Of a stretch of DNA of 64,000 nucleotides, positions 1 to 8,761 are shown in pieces (position 1 is the stretch's first letter; every line of letters starts with the position of its first letter). Source of the stretch: an uncultured Pelagibacteraceae bacterium (lineage in GTDB: Bacteria; Pseudomonadota; Alphaproteobacteria; Pelagibacterales; Pelagibacteraceae); the NCBI GenBank assembly GCA_902630915.1, contig CACOWD010000002.1:3910-67909 (forward strand), in the 5' to 3' direction. Made by a program: the position numbers and the translations under genes. Under the pieces are notes generated by a model. That model was not told the origin of the DNA. It searched no databases and saw only the letters and a list, made by a program, of their open reading frames with translations.

Positions 1-91
1 CTTCAACTTTATCAAGCCTTTCACTCAGCAGATTTTTCAGTTCTGAGTAAGCCGAATTTGCCGATTTTTTTAGCGGTACAACTGATCCCAT
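1..91 (-). CDS. ispB: Polyprenyl (octaprenyl) diphosphate synthase, N-terminal fragment
   Basis: The gene runs off the left edge and only the first 30 residues are present, starting at the ATG complementary to 89-91. They begin MGSVVPLKKS and continue with a helical segment ending LLSERLDKVE. This resembles the N-terminus of alphaproteobacterial octaprenyl diphosphate synthases (MGVVVPL..., then a D-x-x-x-V-N helix), which make the ubiquinone side chain. The divergent neighbour sppA-glyQ-glyS fits, because ispB is commonly divergent from this cluster in Alphaproteobacteria. The catalytic DDxxD motifs lie outside the window, so the call rests on the start and the context. Confidence 0.6.
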   Translation of the reverse strand, partial: MGSVVPLKKSANSAYSELKNLLSERLDKVE

Positions 92-216
92 TTGTAATAT
101 TTATATTTGTTTTTCTCCGATAATAAATTTTTTAATGGTAACGTGGTGACGCACCCACAATTCAACTATAAGTAGCGCAATTATTAATTAAAATTTAAAT
201 TTTTACTGTTATAAGA
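92..216. other. Divergent intergenic region, ispB / sppA
   Basis: This 125-base gap must hold the start signals of both divergent genes. It is AT-rich except for a GC-rich patch at 142-158 that can fold as a small imperfect hairpin: GTGGTG (143-148), loop ACG, CACCCAC (152-158) with one bulge. I see no convincing -35/-10 pair. In many other Alphaproteobacteria a DUF2007 gene and a small methyltransferase gene sit between ispB and the S49 peptidase; neither is present here. Confidence 0.3.
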
Positions 217-1050
217 ATGAATAATCATCGTAAATATATGTTTTCATTTTTGAAGAAAAAAAAAGTAGTACCACATGTGAGACTAACTGGAATAATTGGC
301 TCAGGCGGTAGATTCAAACAAGGCATGGAGTTAGCTAACCAAAGAGATATATTGAAAAAAGCTTTTTCAGTTAAAAAAATATCTCATGTTGCTATTTCCA
401 TAAATTCACCTGGAGGATCACCAGTTCAGTCACACTTAATTTACAGTTATATAAGACAATTAGCCGAAAAAAATAAAGTAAAAGTAATTATTTTTGCTGA
501 AGATGTTGCTGCCTCTGGAGGATATTTTATTGCTTGTGCAGGGGATGAAATATATGCAAATTCTAGTTCAATTATCGGCTCGATTGGGGTGATATCGGCT
601 TCATTTGGTTTTAAAGATTTAATTCAAAAAATTGGAGTTGAAAGAAGAGTTTATACTGCTGGAAAAAACAAAAGCACATTAGATCCTTTTAAAGAAGAAA
701 AAGAAGATGATATAAAAAGATTAAAAACCATACAATTAGAGCTGCATGAGGACTTTATAAAGGTTGTGCAAAAAAGCAGAGGATCAAAGCTTAAAGACCC
801 AGAAAAAAATAATATTTTTACCGGAGAGTTTTGGACAGGAAAAACATCGCTCACACTTGGGTTAATTGATGGCATCGGTAATGCTGATCAAGTTTTAAAA
901 GAAAAATTTGGAGAAAAGGTAATTATAAAAACTTTTGAAAAACCAAAAGGTTTCCTTGCAAGAAAACTATCTTCGTCAATTCAAAATCCTGTTGATGAAT
1001 TAGTTAATATTATTGAAGAAAAATCGATGTGGCAAAAATTTGGTTTATAA
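217..1050 (+). CDS. sppA: S49-family signal peptide peptidase-like serine protease
   Basis: This is a single-domain (short) S49 peptidase of 277 residues, a membrane-associated protease thought to degrade cleaved signal peptides or membrane-protein fragments. The catalytic Ser is Ser100 in the AASGGYF motif and the general-base Lys is probably Lys152 in AGKNKSTLDPF; the substrate strand NSPGG is at residues 63-67. No clear signal peptide is visible. The ATG at 238 (MFSFLKKKK) is an equally good or better start than the one at 217. The stop codon directly abuts the glyQ ATG, so it is co-transcribed with glyQ-glyS, an arrangement common in Alphaproteobacteria. Confidence 0.88.
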   Translation: MNNHRKYMFSFLKKKKVVPHVRLTGIIGSGGRFKQGMELANQRDILKKAFSVKKISHVAISINSPGGSPVQSHLIYSYIRQLAEKNKVKVIIFAEDVAASGGYFIACAGDEIYANSSSIIGSIGVISASFGFKDLIQKIGVERRVYTAGKNKSTLDPFKEEKEDDIKRLKTIQLELHEDFIKVVQKSRGSKLKDPEKNNIFTGEFWTGKTSLTLGLIDGIGNADQVLKEKFGEKVIIKTFEKPKGFLARKLSSSIQNPVDELVNIIEEKSMWQKFGL

Positions 1051-1947
1051 ATGCCAGCTAAAAAAAAATTTAAAACACAAATATCAAAGAAAATAAATTT
1101 TTTATCTTTTCAAGATATAATACTAAATCTTCAAAAATTCTGGGGTAAAAATGGATGTGTTATTTTACAACCTTATGATATAGAGGTTGGAGCAGGAACT
1201 TTTCACCCAGCAACAACTTTGAGATCTCTTGGCCCAAAACCATGGAGAGCAGCTTATGTCCAGCCATCACGAAGACCAACGGACGGTAGATATGGTGAAA
1301 ATCCAAATCGACTACAGCATTATTATCAATATCAAGTAATTATCAAACCTTCTCCAAAAAATATTAAGCAACTCTATTTAAAAAGTTTAGCTACTATTGG
1401 TATCGATGTTAAAAATCATGACATTCGTTTTGTAGAAGACGATTGGGAGAGTCCAACTTTAGGAGCAGCTGGCTTGGGGTGGGAAGTCTGGTGTGATGGA
1501 ATGGAGATAACTCAATTCACTTATTTCCAACAAATGACTGGAATTGAATGCAACCCTGTACCAGTAGAAATTACATATGGTTTGGAAAGACTTTGTATGT
1601 TTGTTCAAGGTAAAAATAATGTTTTTGATCTTGATTGGAACAATGAGGGAGTCAAATATAAAGACATTTTTTTTCAAGCCGAGAAAGAATTTTCTGCTTA
1701 TAATTTTGAATTTGCAAATACAAATACTTTACTTAAAAGTTTTGAAAATACAGAAAACGAATGTAAATCTTTACTAGAAAAAAAACTTTCATTACCAGCT
1801 TACGATCAATGTTTAAAAGCAAGTCATATTTTTAATCTATTAGATGCTCGCGGCGTCATTGGTGTTGCAGAGAGAACTGGTTATATCACTAGAATTAGAG
1901 AGCTTGCTAAAGGTTGTGGTGCTCTGTGGTTAAGCTCACAAAATTAA
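1051..1947 (+). CDS. glyQ: Glycyl-tRNA synthetase alpha subunit
   Basis: This 298-residue protein is the catalytic alpha subunit of the bacterial alpha2-beta2 glycyl-tRNA synthetase, which charges tRNA-Gly with glycine. Typical family blocks are visible: [14 protein letters not shown] near residues 30-44, [12 protein letters not shown], the class II motif region [19 protein letters not shown], and [15 protein letters not shown] near residue 175. The length is normal. The gene starts immediately after the sppA stop and is followed by glyS after a 3-base gap, so the two subunits are translated from one message. Confidence 0.97.
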   Translation: MPAKKKFKTQISKKINFLSFQDIILNLQKFWGKNGCVILQPYDIEVGAGTFHPATTLRSLGPKPWRAAYVQPSRRPTDGRYGENPNRLQHYYQYQVIIKPSPKNIKQLYLKSLATIGIDVKNHDIRFVEDDWESPTLGAAGLGWEVWCDGMEITQFTYFQQMTGIECNPVPVEITYGLERLCMFVQGKNNVFDLDWNNEGVKYKDIFFQAEKEFSAYNFEFANTNTLLKSFENTENECKSLLEKKLSLPAYDQCLKASHIFNLLDARGVIGVAERTGYITRIRELAKGCGALWLSSQN

Positions 1948-1950
1948 ATT

Positions 1951-4005
1951 ATGGCAGAATTTTTATTGGAATTATATAGTGAAGAAATTCCTCCACAATT
2001 ACAAATAGAGGCAAGAATTCAAATAAGACAATTTGTTGAAAACTCTTTTGAAGAACACAACATTAAGTACAAAGATCTATCAGTTTATTCTTCACCAACA
2101 AGATTAACATTATTCGTGAGAGAACTTGCTGAAAAAATTAAAACAGAGGAAAAAAACATCAAAGGACCTAAAGTAGACTCCAACGATCAAGTGATTCAAG
2201 GCTTTCTACAAGCAAAAAATGTTTCTGAGAAAGACTTAATTAAGAAAGATACTGACAAGGGAAAATTTTATTTTATCAAAACAAAACCCCAATCAATTTT
2301 AGTAGAAGATTTGTTAATCAAAGTAATTCCAAAAGCAATAGGATCAATTACCTGGAAAAAATCAATGAAATGGTCAGATCATGGTCTGATGTGGGGCAGG
2401 CCCCTAAGGTCAATATTTGCAAGTTATAACAATAAAAAATTGCCATTTAAATTTGAGCACCTCGAAACTACAGATGAAGTAATTCTTGAACAAGATTTAG
2501 TTATCAAAACTAAAAAAATAAGGGATTTTAAAGATTACATAAATTTTTTAAAAAGCAATAAAATAATCTTTGATCATAAGGAGAGAGAGGAGATTATTCT
2601 TAAAAAAATTAGTTCATTTTCTAAATCTAAAGAGTACAAAGAAAACTTAAATCCAAAACTTTTAGAAGAAGTCGTTAATATAGTGGAAGATCCAAATATA
2701 CTTCATATAAGTTTTAGTAAAAGTTATTTAGAAATACCTAAGGAAATTATAATCTCTACACTAGAAAAACAACAAAGATATTTCCCAATTTTTGATAATA
2801 GAGAACGATTAACTAATCATTTTTTCGTCGTAGCAAATAAAAAAGATGAAAAAAAATTAATTACCCAAGGAAATAGAAGAGTTGTAGAAGCTAGACTAGC
2901 AGATGCCAAATTTTTTTGGGATAAAGATAAATCTAAAAATTTAATCAAACAAATAGCCAATCTAAAATCGGTGACCTTCTATGAAAAACTAGGAACTATA
3001 TATGAGAAAACGCAAAGATTGAGACAGTTAGCCGGTCTATTATCAGATGACTTAAATATTAATAAGGAAAAAATTCAAGTTGCAGCTTCAATCTCAAAAT
3101 CTGATTTATGTTCAGACTTAGTTGGAGAATATCCAGAACTTCAAGGTGTTATGGGAAAATATTTTGCGTTAGCACAAGGATTTGAAAAAGATATAGCTAA
3201 CTCAGTCAGTGACCATTATTTACCTATTGGTCTTACTTCAGCATTACCTAAGAAACCTTTCAGTTACTCGATTTCTATAGTAGATAAAATAGATACTTTG
3301 GTTGGTTTTTTTGTCATAGATGAAAAACCTACTAGCTCAAAGGATCCTTTTGCGTTAAGAAGAGCCGCAATTGGATTGCTTAGAATAATTATCGAAAATA
3401 AATTATCATTTAAATTAAGAGATTTAATTAGTTATGCAATAAGACTTTACCAAGAACAAGGTGTTGAAATTAAAAATGATAATACTGAGCAACAAGTTCT
3501 AGAATTTATAAAGGAAAGAATGCGAAACGTATTAAAATTAAAAAATATTAAAACTGATATTATTGAAGCATCAATTAGCTCTCACGTTGGTGATAATTTC
3601 TTAGCTCTTTATGCAAAAACAATCTTAATGAATAAATATAAAAACAAAGGCGTTGGTCTTAATGCAATAAGCTCGTATAAAAGAGCCTCAAATATCTTAG
3701 AAAAAACAAAAAAAAGAATCACTGGTAGACCTGATGCGGTATTATTTAGAAAAGACGAGGAGAAAATACTTCATGAAAAAATAAATGAGATCCGAAAAGC
3801 CTTTACAGTAAAAGATGATAATAAAGACTACGAAAGCTTGTTGATAAAACTTTCTGATACTAAGGAATTTACGGATAATTTTTTTGACAACGTCGTAGTA
3901 AATGACGAAAATCATGATATTAAAAATAATCGATTAGAGTTGCTAAAAATGTATTGTAACACTTTTGATAACTTTATTGATTTTTCGAAGTTAGAAGGTC
4001 TGTAA
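1951..4005 (+). CDS. glyS: Glycyl-tRNA synthetase beta subunit
   Basis: The 684-residue beta subunit supplies tRNA recognition for the heterotetrameric glycyl-tRNA synthetase. The start MAEFLLELYSEEIPP is diagnostic of GlyS; later family landmarks are KSMKWSDHGLMWGRPLR, STLEKQQRYFP and the HD-like block DLVGEYPELQGVMGKYFA, ending in a DALR-type anticodon-binding region. The length is within the usual range. The stop TAA (4003-4005) shares its last A with an ATG (4005-4007) that appears to be the ancestral ppdK start. Confidence 0.97.
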   Translation: MAEFLLELYSEEIPPQLQIEARIQIRQFVENSFEEHNIKYKDLSVYSSPTRLTLFVRELAEKIKTEEKNIKGPKVDSNDQVIQGFLQAKNVSEKDLIKKDTDKGKFYFIKTKPQSILVEDLLIKVIPKAIGSITWKKSMKWSDHGLMWGRPLRSIFASYNNKKLPFKFEHLETTDEVILEQDLVIKTKKIRDFKDYINFLKSNKIIFDHKEREEIILKKISSFSKSKEYKENLNPKLLEEVVNIVEDPNILHISFSKSYLEIPKEIIISTLEKQQRYFPIFDNRERLTNHFFVVANKKDEKKLITQGNRRVVEARLADAKFFWDKDKSKNLIKQIANLKSVTFYEKLGTIYEKTQRLRQLAGLLSDDLNINKEKIQVAASISKSDLCSDLVGEYPELQGVMGKYFALAQGFEKDIANSVSDHYLPIGLTSALPKKPFSYSISIVDKIDTLVGFFVIDEKPTSSKDPFALRRAAIGLLRIIIENKLSFKLRDLISYAIRLYQEQGVEIKNDNTEQQVLEFIKERMRNVLKLKNIKTDIIEASISSHVGDNFLALYAKTILMNKYKNKGVGLNAISSYKRASNILEKTKKRITGRPDAVLFRKDEEKILHEKINEIRKAFTVKDDNKDYESLLIKLSDTKEFTDNFFDNVVVNDENHDIKNNRLELLKMYCNTFDNFIDFSKLEGL

Positions 4006-4061
4006 TGGCAAAAATAGTATTTAGTTTTGACGATAAATCCTCCAAAAAAATTAAAGAATAA
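4005..4061 (+). other. Displaced native start of ppdK (18-codon reading frame ending in TAA)
   Basis: The ATG at 4005, overlapping the glyS stop, opens a frame reading MAKIVFSFDDKSSKKIKE before TAA at 4059. The first part is what the N-terminus of pyruvate phosphate dikinase should look like (M-x-K-x-V-x-x-F). The rest of PPDK continues in the +1 frame. Removing one A from the seven-A run at 4044-4050 joins the two frames as ...SSKKLKNKKNILGG, restoring a normal N-terminus. This is either a sequencing or assembly indel, a true mutation, or a site of slippage. Confidence 0.75.
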
Positions 4062-6666
4062 AAAAAATATTTTAGGCGGAAAAGGAGCAAACCTTGGTGA
4101 GATGGGTAGACTAGGTTTACCCGTTCCCCCAGGATTTACTATAACAACGGATGCTTGCGACCTTTTTTATAAAAATAAAAAAAAATTACCAAAAAAAGTA
4201 ATTAAAAACATTCAGATAGAACTGAAAAAAATTGAAAAGAAAACTCATAAAAAATTCGGCGATCTTGAAAATCCTCTATTAGTTTCAGTTAGATCAGGAG
4301 CTAGAATTTCAATGCCTGGAATGATGGATACAATCCTCAATCTTGGTCTAAATGATAAAACAGTTGAGTCTTTAAAAAAGAAAACATCTAACGGAAGATT
4401 TGCTAAAGATAGTTATAGAAGATTCATACAAATGTATAGTAGCGTAGTTTTGGGTGTAGAAGGTCATTTATTTGAAGAGCTGATTGATAATTACAAGTTG
4501 ACCAAGGGAGTATTGCTAGACACAGATTTAGATGAAAACGATTGGGATGGTTTAATTATAAATTTTAAAGATTTAGTAAAAAAAGAAAAAAAAATTAATT
4601 TTCCTCAAAACGTTAAAGAACAATTATTAGGAGCAATTAATGCTGTATTTTTATCATGGGATAGTCAAAGAGCAAAAACTTATAGAAAATTAAATCAGAT
4701 ACCGCATCATTGGGGTACAGCTGTAAATGTTCAAGCTATGGTATTTGGAAACATGGGTGATGATTGTTCAACAGGTGTTGCTTTTACAAGGAATCCCTCA
4801 ACCGGTGAAAATTCTTTCTTTGGTGAGTTCTTGATTAATGCACAAGGTGAGGATGTAGTGGCTGGCACCAGAACACCTCAGTACATAACAAAAAAAGCTA
4901 AAGAAGAATCTGGATCAAATTATCCCTCCATGGAAGAGGCGATGCCTAAAGTTTATAAAGAACTTGCGAAAGTATTTCTTAAGTTAGAAAAGCATTATAA
5001 AGATATGCAAGATATTGAGTTTACAGTAGAGAACAATAAACTTTGGATGCTACAAACAAGATCTGGAAAAAGAACAGCCAAAGCTGCGATTAAAATTGCA
5101 GTGGATATGGTTAAAGAAAAATTAATTTCAAAAAAAGAAGCAATCAAAAGGATTGATCCAAATTCTTTAGATACTTTATTACATCCTACTTTAGACGAAA
5201 AAGTTGAAAAAGAGGTAATTGCTTCAGGTTTGCCTGCATCACCAGGGGCCGCAAGTGGTAAAGTCGTTTTTACTGCTGACGAGGCGGAGAAATTAAACGG
5301 CATGATGCAAGATACAATATTAGTAAGGCTAGAAACATCACCAGAGGATATACACGGAATGCATGCAGCTAAAGGCATTCTTACCGCTAGGGGAGGTATG
5401 ACAAGCCATGCTGCAGTAGTAGCGAGAGGAATGGGAAGACCATGTGTTTCAGGCTCTAGTGAAATAACAATAGATTATGAATTAAAACAATTCAAAGCTG
5501 GGGATACAATTATTAAAGAGGGAGATATAATTACTATAGACGGTGGTAGTGGTAAAGTAATGAATGGATTAGTTCCTACTGTTCAACCAGAAATTTCTGG
5601 ATACTTCTCCACAATAATGAAATGGGCTGATGAGTTTAGAAAATTAAAAGTAAGGACAAATGCTGAAACAGAAGTAGATAGCAAAACAGCTAGAGAGTTT
5701 GGCGCTGAAGGAATTGGCTTATGTAGAACTGAACATATGTTCTTTGACGAAGAGAGAATTTTATCTGTAAGACAAATGATTTTATCAAAATCAAAAGAGG
5801 ATAGAAATAGCGCGTTAGATAAACTTTTACCACATCAAAAAGAAGACTTTAAAAAAATATTTAAGGTTATGTCAGGCTTACCTGTCACAGTAAGATTATT
5901 AGATCCACCACTTCATGAATTTTTACCAAAAGATGATAAAGACATAGAGGAAGTAGCAAGATCTTTAAATTTATCAGCAAAAGAGGTTAAAGATAGAATA
6001 GCAGAACTCCACGAGGAAAACCCAATGCTTGGACATAGAGGATGTAGACTTGGTATTTCTTTTCCAGAGATTTATAAGATGCAATGTAGAGCAATATTTG
6101 AAGCTACAGTCGAGTTAAAAAAGCAAAAAGTAAAAGCAGCTTTTGTAGAAATAATGATACCGTTGGTGTCAACTGAGTCTGAATTAAAAATTTTAAGAAC
6201 TTTAGTTAACAAAATAGCTAAAGAAATAGAAAAAGAAAATAAACTAAAACTTGAGTATATGGTCGGCACTATGATTGAATTACCAAGAGCCGCTTTACAA
6301 GCTAAGTCTATTTCAAAACATGCTGATTTTTTTAGCTTTGGAACTAATGATTTAACTCAAACAACTTATGGAATAAGCCGGGATGACTCAGGAAAATTTT
6401 TAAATGATTATATTGATAATAAAATTTTTGATGTAGATCCATTTGTAAGTATTGATCAAAATGGAGTAGGGGAACTTGTAGAAATTGCGTCTTCAAGAGG
6501 TAGAAAAATAAATAAAAATATTAAATTAGGTATTTGCGGTGAACACGGAGGCGATCCAAAGAGTATTGAGTTTTGTTCTAGAACAGGACTAAACTATGTT
6601 TCCTGCTCTCCATTTAGAGTACCTGTAGCAAGATTGGCTGCTGCTCAAGCAGAATTATCTAAATAA
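4027..6666 (+). CDS. ppdK: Pyruvate, phosphate dikinase
   Basis: PPDK interconverts pyruvate + ATP + Pi and phosphoenolpyruvate + AMP + PPi; in streamlined marine heterotrophs it is a central glycolytic/gluconeogenic step. The ATP-grasp domain starts with GGKGANLGEMGRLGLPVPPGF; the swivelling phosphohistidine is His461 in GGMTSHAAVVARG; the PEP-binding TIM barrel carries catalytic Cys837 in GICGEHGGDP. At 879 residues the length is normal. The in-frame start available is only a TTG at 4027 with no visible Shine-Dalgarno; the likely native ATG is at 4005 in another frame (separate entry). The 3' end overlaps the convergent nadC by 12 bases. Confidence 0.95.
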   Translation: MTINPPKKLKNKKNILGGKGANLGEMGRLGLPVPPGFTITTDACDLFYKNKKKLPKKVIKNIQIELKKIEKKTHKKFGDLENPLLVSVRSGARISMPGMMDTILNLGLNDKTVESLKKKTSNGRFAKDSYRRFIQMYSSVVLGVEGHLFEELIDNYKLTKGVLLDTDLDENDWDGLIINFKDLVKKEKKINFPQNVKEQLLGAINAVFLSWDSQRAKTYRKLNQIPHHWGTAVNVQAMVFGNMGDDCSTGVAFTRNPSTGENSFFGEFLINAQGEDVVAGTRTPQYITKKAKEESGSNYPSMEEAMPKVYKELAKVFLKLEKHYKDMQDIEFTVENNKLWMLQTRSGKRTAKAAIKIAVDMVKEKLISKKEAIKRIDPNSLDTLLHPTLDEKVEKEVIASGLPASPGAASGKVVFTADEAEKLNGMMQDTILVRLETSPEDIHGMHAAKGILTARGGMTSHAAVVARGMGRPCVSGSSEITIDYELKQFKAGDTIIKEGDIITIDGGSGKVMNGLVPTVQPEISGYFSTIMKWADEFRKLKVRTNAETEVDSKTAREFGAEGIGLCRTEHMFFDEERILSVRQMILSKSKEDRNSALDKLLPHQKEDFKKIFKVMSGLPVTVRLLDPPLHEFLPKDDKDIEEVARSLNLSAKEVKDRIAELHEENPMLGHRGCRLGISFPEIYKMQCRAIFEATVELKKQKVKAAFVEIMIPLVSTESELKILRTLVNKIAKEIEKENKLKLEYMVGTMIELPRAALQAKSISKHADFFSFGTNDLTQTTYGISRDDSGKFLNDYIDNKIFDVDPFVSIDQNGVGELVEIASSRGRKINKNIKLGICGEHGGDPKSIEFCSRTGLNYVSCSPFRVPVARLAAAQAELSK

Positions 6667-7500
6667 TAAAGTCGTATCAAATGATTTTGCGCTATGAGTA
6701 ATCTCACCAACTGAAATTCTATTTACACCTGTTTTCGATATTTGTTTAATATTTTTTAAAGTAGCATTTCCGGAATACTCTGTTTGATAATTAGATTTAC
6801 AAAGTTTTAAGCAATTTTTTAATTGCGAAGAGTTCATGTTATCAAAAAGTATTCTTTTAAACTTTAAGCCTAAAATTTGTTTAAGCTGATTTATATTTTC
6901 AACTTCAACTGTAACAATTTTTTTTGTTTTTATAGCTTTCTCAACTAATTTCCTAAGACTATTGGATGTGCTTATATGATTGTCTTTAATAAGAATTTCA
7001 TCGCTTAAATTATATCTATGATTATAACCACCACCTTTTTTGACTGCATATTTTTCAAGTGTTCTTAAATTAGGTGTAGTTTTTCTTGTACAACATATCT
7101 TAGTTCTTTTACTAATTTTTTTTACGAATTGATAAGTAATTGTTGCAATACCTGAGGCATGATTCAGAAAATTTAAAGCGGTTCTTTCAGCTGTTAAGAT
7201 TGTTTTTGTCTTAGCTTTTATTTCAGCAATTACCTTATTTTTTTTAATTTTTTTTCCATCAGAGACTTTTTTGATAAAGACTGTTTCTCTTCCAATTAAC
7301 CGAAATGCCGCTTTGCAGAAATCTAATCCGGCAATTACTCCATCTTGTTTAGCCATAATCTTAGCTTTAATCATTTTATTTTTTGAAATTATAAGTTTAG
7401 TAGTTATGTCACCTCTAGGTCTCAAGTCTTCCTCTAGAGCTTTTTTAACTACAGATTTAATATAAGATTGATTTAATTTTTGCACCGATCTAACGACCAA
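6655..7500 (-). CDS. nadC: Nicotinate-nucleotide pyrophosphorylase (quinolinate phosphoribosyltransferase)
   Basis: NadC converts quinolinate + PRPP to nicotinate mononucleotide, the step after NadA in de novo NAD synthesis. Family features are EDLRPRGDITT near residues 24-34, ERTALNFLNHASGIAT at 105-120, the PRPP/quinolinate-binding TRKTTPNLR at 138-146, HR at 161-162, KDNH at 172-175, and a C-terminal SVGEITHSA. The length of 281 is normal. It lies downstream of nadA and overlaps it by 11 bases, implying translational coupling. No nadB or aspartate dehydrogenase gene is in the window. Confidence 0.95.
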   Translation of the reverse strand: MVVRSVQKLNQSYIKSVVKKALEEDLRPRGDITTKLIISKNKMIKAKIMAKQDGVIAGLDFCKAAFRLIGRETVFIKKVSDGKKIKKNKVIAEIKAKTKTILTAERTALNFLNHASGIATITYQFVKKISKRTKICCTRKTTPNLRTLEKYAVKKGGGYNHRYNLSDEILIKDNHISTSNSLRKLVEKAIKTKKIVTVEVENINQLKQILGLKFKRILFDNMNSSQLKNCLKLCKSNYQTEYSGNATLKNIKQISKTGVNRISVGEITHSAKSFDTTLLFR

Positions 7501-8479
7501 TTTCGGTCATTCTTTGTACAGATTGTCTCGCTGCTTTAGCCATTTTATCTTCAATGAAAATTTCATTTTTTTCATTTTCTAAACAATCAAGAATTTTATG
7601 TAGTGTAATCTTTTTCATATAAGGACAAAGATTGCAGGGCTTAATAAATTCAACATTAGGGTTGTCTGCTTGTACATTGTCACTCATTGAACACTCCGTG
7701 ACTAACATTACTTTTTTTGGTTGTTTCTTTTTTACGTAATTAATCATGCCACCAGTTGATCCAGCAAAATCACATTCATCTAAGACATCACTAGGACATT
7801 CGGGGTGACCTATAATTTTTATTCCAGGATTTGCATCTCTAATATCTTTAATTTCTTTTGGTGAAAACTGTTCGTGCACAATACAAGAGCCTTTCCACGA
7901 AATTATTTTTACTTTAGTTTGTTTAGCTACATAATTTGCTAAATGTTGATCTGGCAAGAATATTATTTTGTCAGTATTTAAAGATTCTACTACTTTAACT
8001 GCATTAGCAGAGGTACAACATACATCGGTTTCTGCTTTAACGTCTGCAGAAGTGTTAACATACGAAACAACTGGAACACCTGGATATTGTTTTTTTAATA
8101 ATCTTACATCCTCTCCAGTTAATGAAGCAGCGAGAGAACATCCTGCATTCATATCAGGAATTAAAACTTTTTTATCTGGACTCATTAATTTTGCCGTTTC
8201 AGCCATAAAGTGAACTCCACAAAGAACTATTATATCTGCAGATGTTTTAGCAGCTTCAACTGCAAGAGCTAATGAGTCAGCTGCAATATCTGAAACTCCA
8301 TGATATATTTCAGGTGTTTGATAATTATGTGCAAGGATTACAGCATTCTTCTCTTTTTTTAATTTATTTATTTTTTCTATCAAAGGAGCGTGTATTTTCC
8401 ACTCTATTTCAGGAACGTGTTTAGAGATCTTTTTATAAATCTCAGAAGAGCTTTTATTAAATTGTTCTTGTGCAGACAT
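7490..8479 (-). CDS. nadA: Quinolinate synthase
   Basis: NadA condenses iminoaspartate with dihydroxyacetone phosphate to quinolinate using a [4Fe-4S] cluster. The three cluster ligands expected from the E. coli enzyme are present: Cys114 (NAGCSLA), Cys199 (KGSCIVHE) and Cys285 (NLCPYMKK). Other blocks are AVILAHNYQTPEIY near 46-59 and GHPECPSDV near 224-232. The protein has 329 residues, normal for the family. It is the first gene of the nadA-nadC pair and is divergent from tRNA-Leu. Its iminoaspartate supplier must be encoded elsewhere. Confidence 0.96.
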   Translation of the reverse strand: MSAQEQFNKSSSEIYKKISKHVPEIEWKIHAPLIEKINKLKKEKNAVILAHNYQTPEIYHGVSDIAADSLALAVEAAKTSADIIVLCGVHFMAETAKLMSPDKKVLIPDMNAGCSLAASLTGEDVRLLKKQYPGVPVVSYVNTSADVKAETDVCCTSANAVKVVESLNTDKIIFLPDQHLANYVAKQTKVKIISWKGSCIVHEQFSPKEIKDIRDANPGIKIIGHPECPSDVLDECDFAGSTGGMINYVKKKQPKKVMLVTECSMSDNVQADNPNVEFIKPCNLCPYMKKITLHKILDCLENEKNEIFIEDKMAKAARQSVQRMTEIGR

Positions 8480-8499
8480 ACTTATTCTAATCTATCAAC

Positions 8500-8528
8500 T
8501 TGAACTAATATTGTCATTCATTTATTGT
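8500..8528 (+). promoter_or_regulatory. Candidate promoter of tRNA-Leu
   Basis: TTGAAC (8500-8505) and TATTGT (8523-8528) are separated by 17 bases and would place transcription start about 6-7 bases before the tRNA 5' end at 8541. Spacing and position are good, but the -10 hexamer deviates from consensus and the background is AT-rich. Confidence 0.4.
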
Positions 8529-8540
8529 CGCATTATTATT

Positions 8541-8624
8541 GCGGTCGTGCTGAAATTGGTAGACAGGCACGCTTGAGGGGCGTGTGGGTTTCCCGTGAGA
8601 GTTCGAGTCTCTCCGACCGCACCA
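8541..8624 (+). tRNA. tRNA-Leu (anticodon GAG), CCA encoded
   Basis: The acceptor stem GCGGTCG pairs with CGACCGC (8614-8620), followed by discriminator A and an encoded CCA. The anticodon stem CACGC/GCGTG encloses the loop TTGAGGG with anticodon GAG, reading CUC and CUU leucine codons. The long variable arm (GGGTTTCCC region) is that of a class II tRNA such as tRNA-Leu, and the T loop GTTCGAGTC is canonical. It stands between divergent nadA and a short ORF. Confidence 0.97.
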
Positions 8625-8637
8625 AATAATACTATAT

Positions 8638-8757
8638 ATGATAGAATATTTAAAAAAAAATAAAAGAATTGTACTAATAGTTTTAATCGTAGTTTTTATA
8701 GAGCTAAGCGGGCATGGAATTTTAGCATCGCTGTCTAGACTTTTAAGCACTTTTTGA
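8638..8757 (+). CDS. Possible 39-residue single-pass membrane protein
   Basis: An ATG at 8638, 13 bases after the tRNA-Leu 3' end, opens a 39-codon frame to TGA at 8755. The product begins MIEYLKKNKR, then has a hydrophobic stretch IVLIVLIVVFIEL at residues 11-23 and a tail GHGILASLSRLLSTF. The positive-inside charge pattern fits a small inner-membrane protein transcribed with the tRNA. There is no visible Shine-Dalgarno and I do not recognise the family, so it could be a chance frame; conservation in relatives would decide. Confidence 0.35.
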   Translation: MIEYLKKNKRIVLIVLIVVFIELSGHGILASLSRLLSTF

Positions 8758-8761
8758 ATTT

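Noticed and set aside
92..216. Glycine riboswitch upstream of the sppA-glyQ-glyS genes
   Set aside because: The gap is too short and lacks the paired aptamer core; the genes are synthetase subunits, not glycine catabolism.
4995..5378. A 127-codon frame antisense to ppdK
   Set aside because: It is Ser/Ile/Leu-rich as expected from the reverse of Lys/Glu-rich codons, has no family motifs, and overlaps conserved PPDK sequence.
8514..8750. A 78-codon minus-strand reading frame across tRNA-Leu
   Set aside because: It lies antisense to a clear tRNA gene and its middle is simply the tRNA sequence read backwards.
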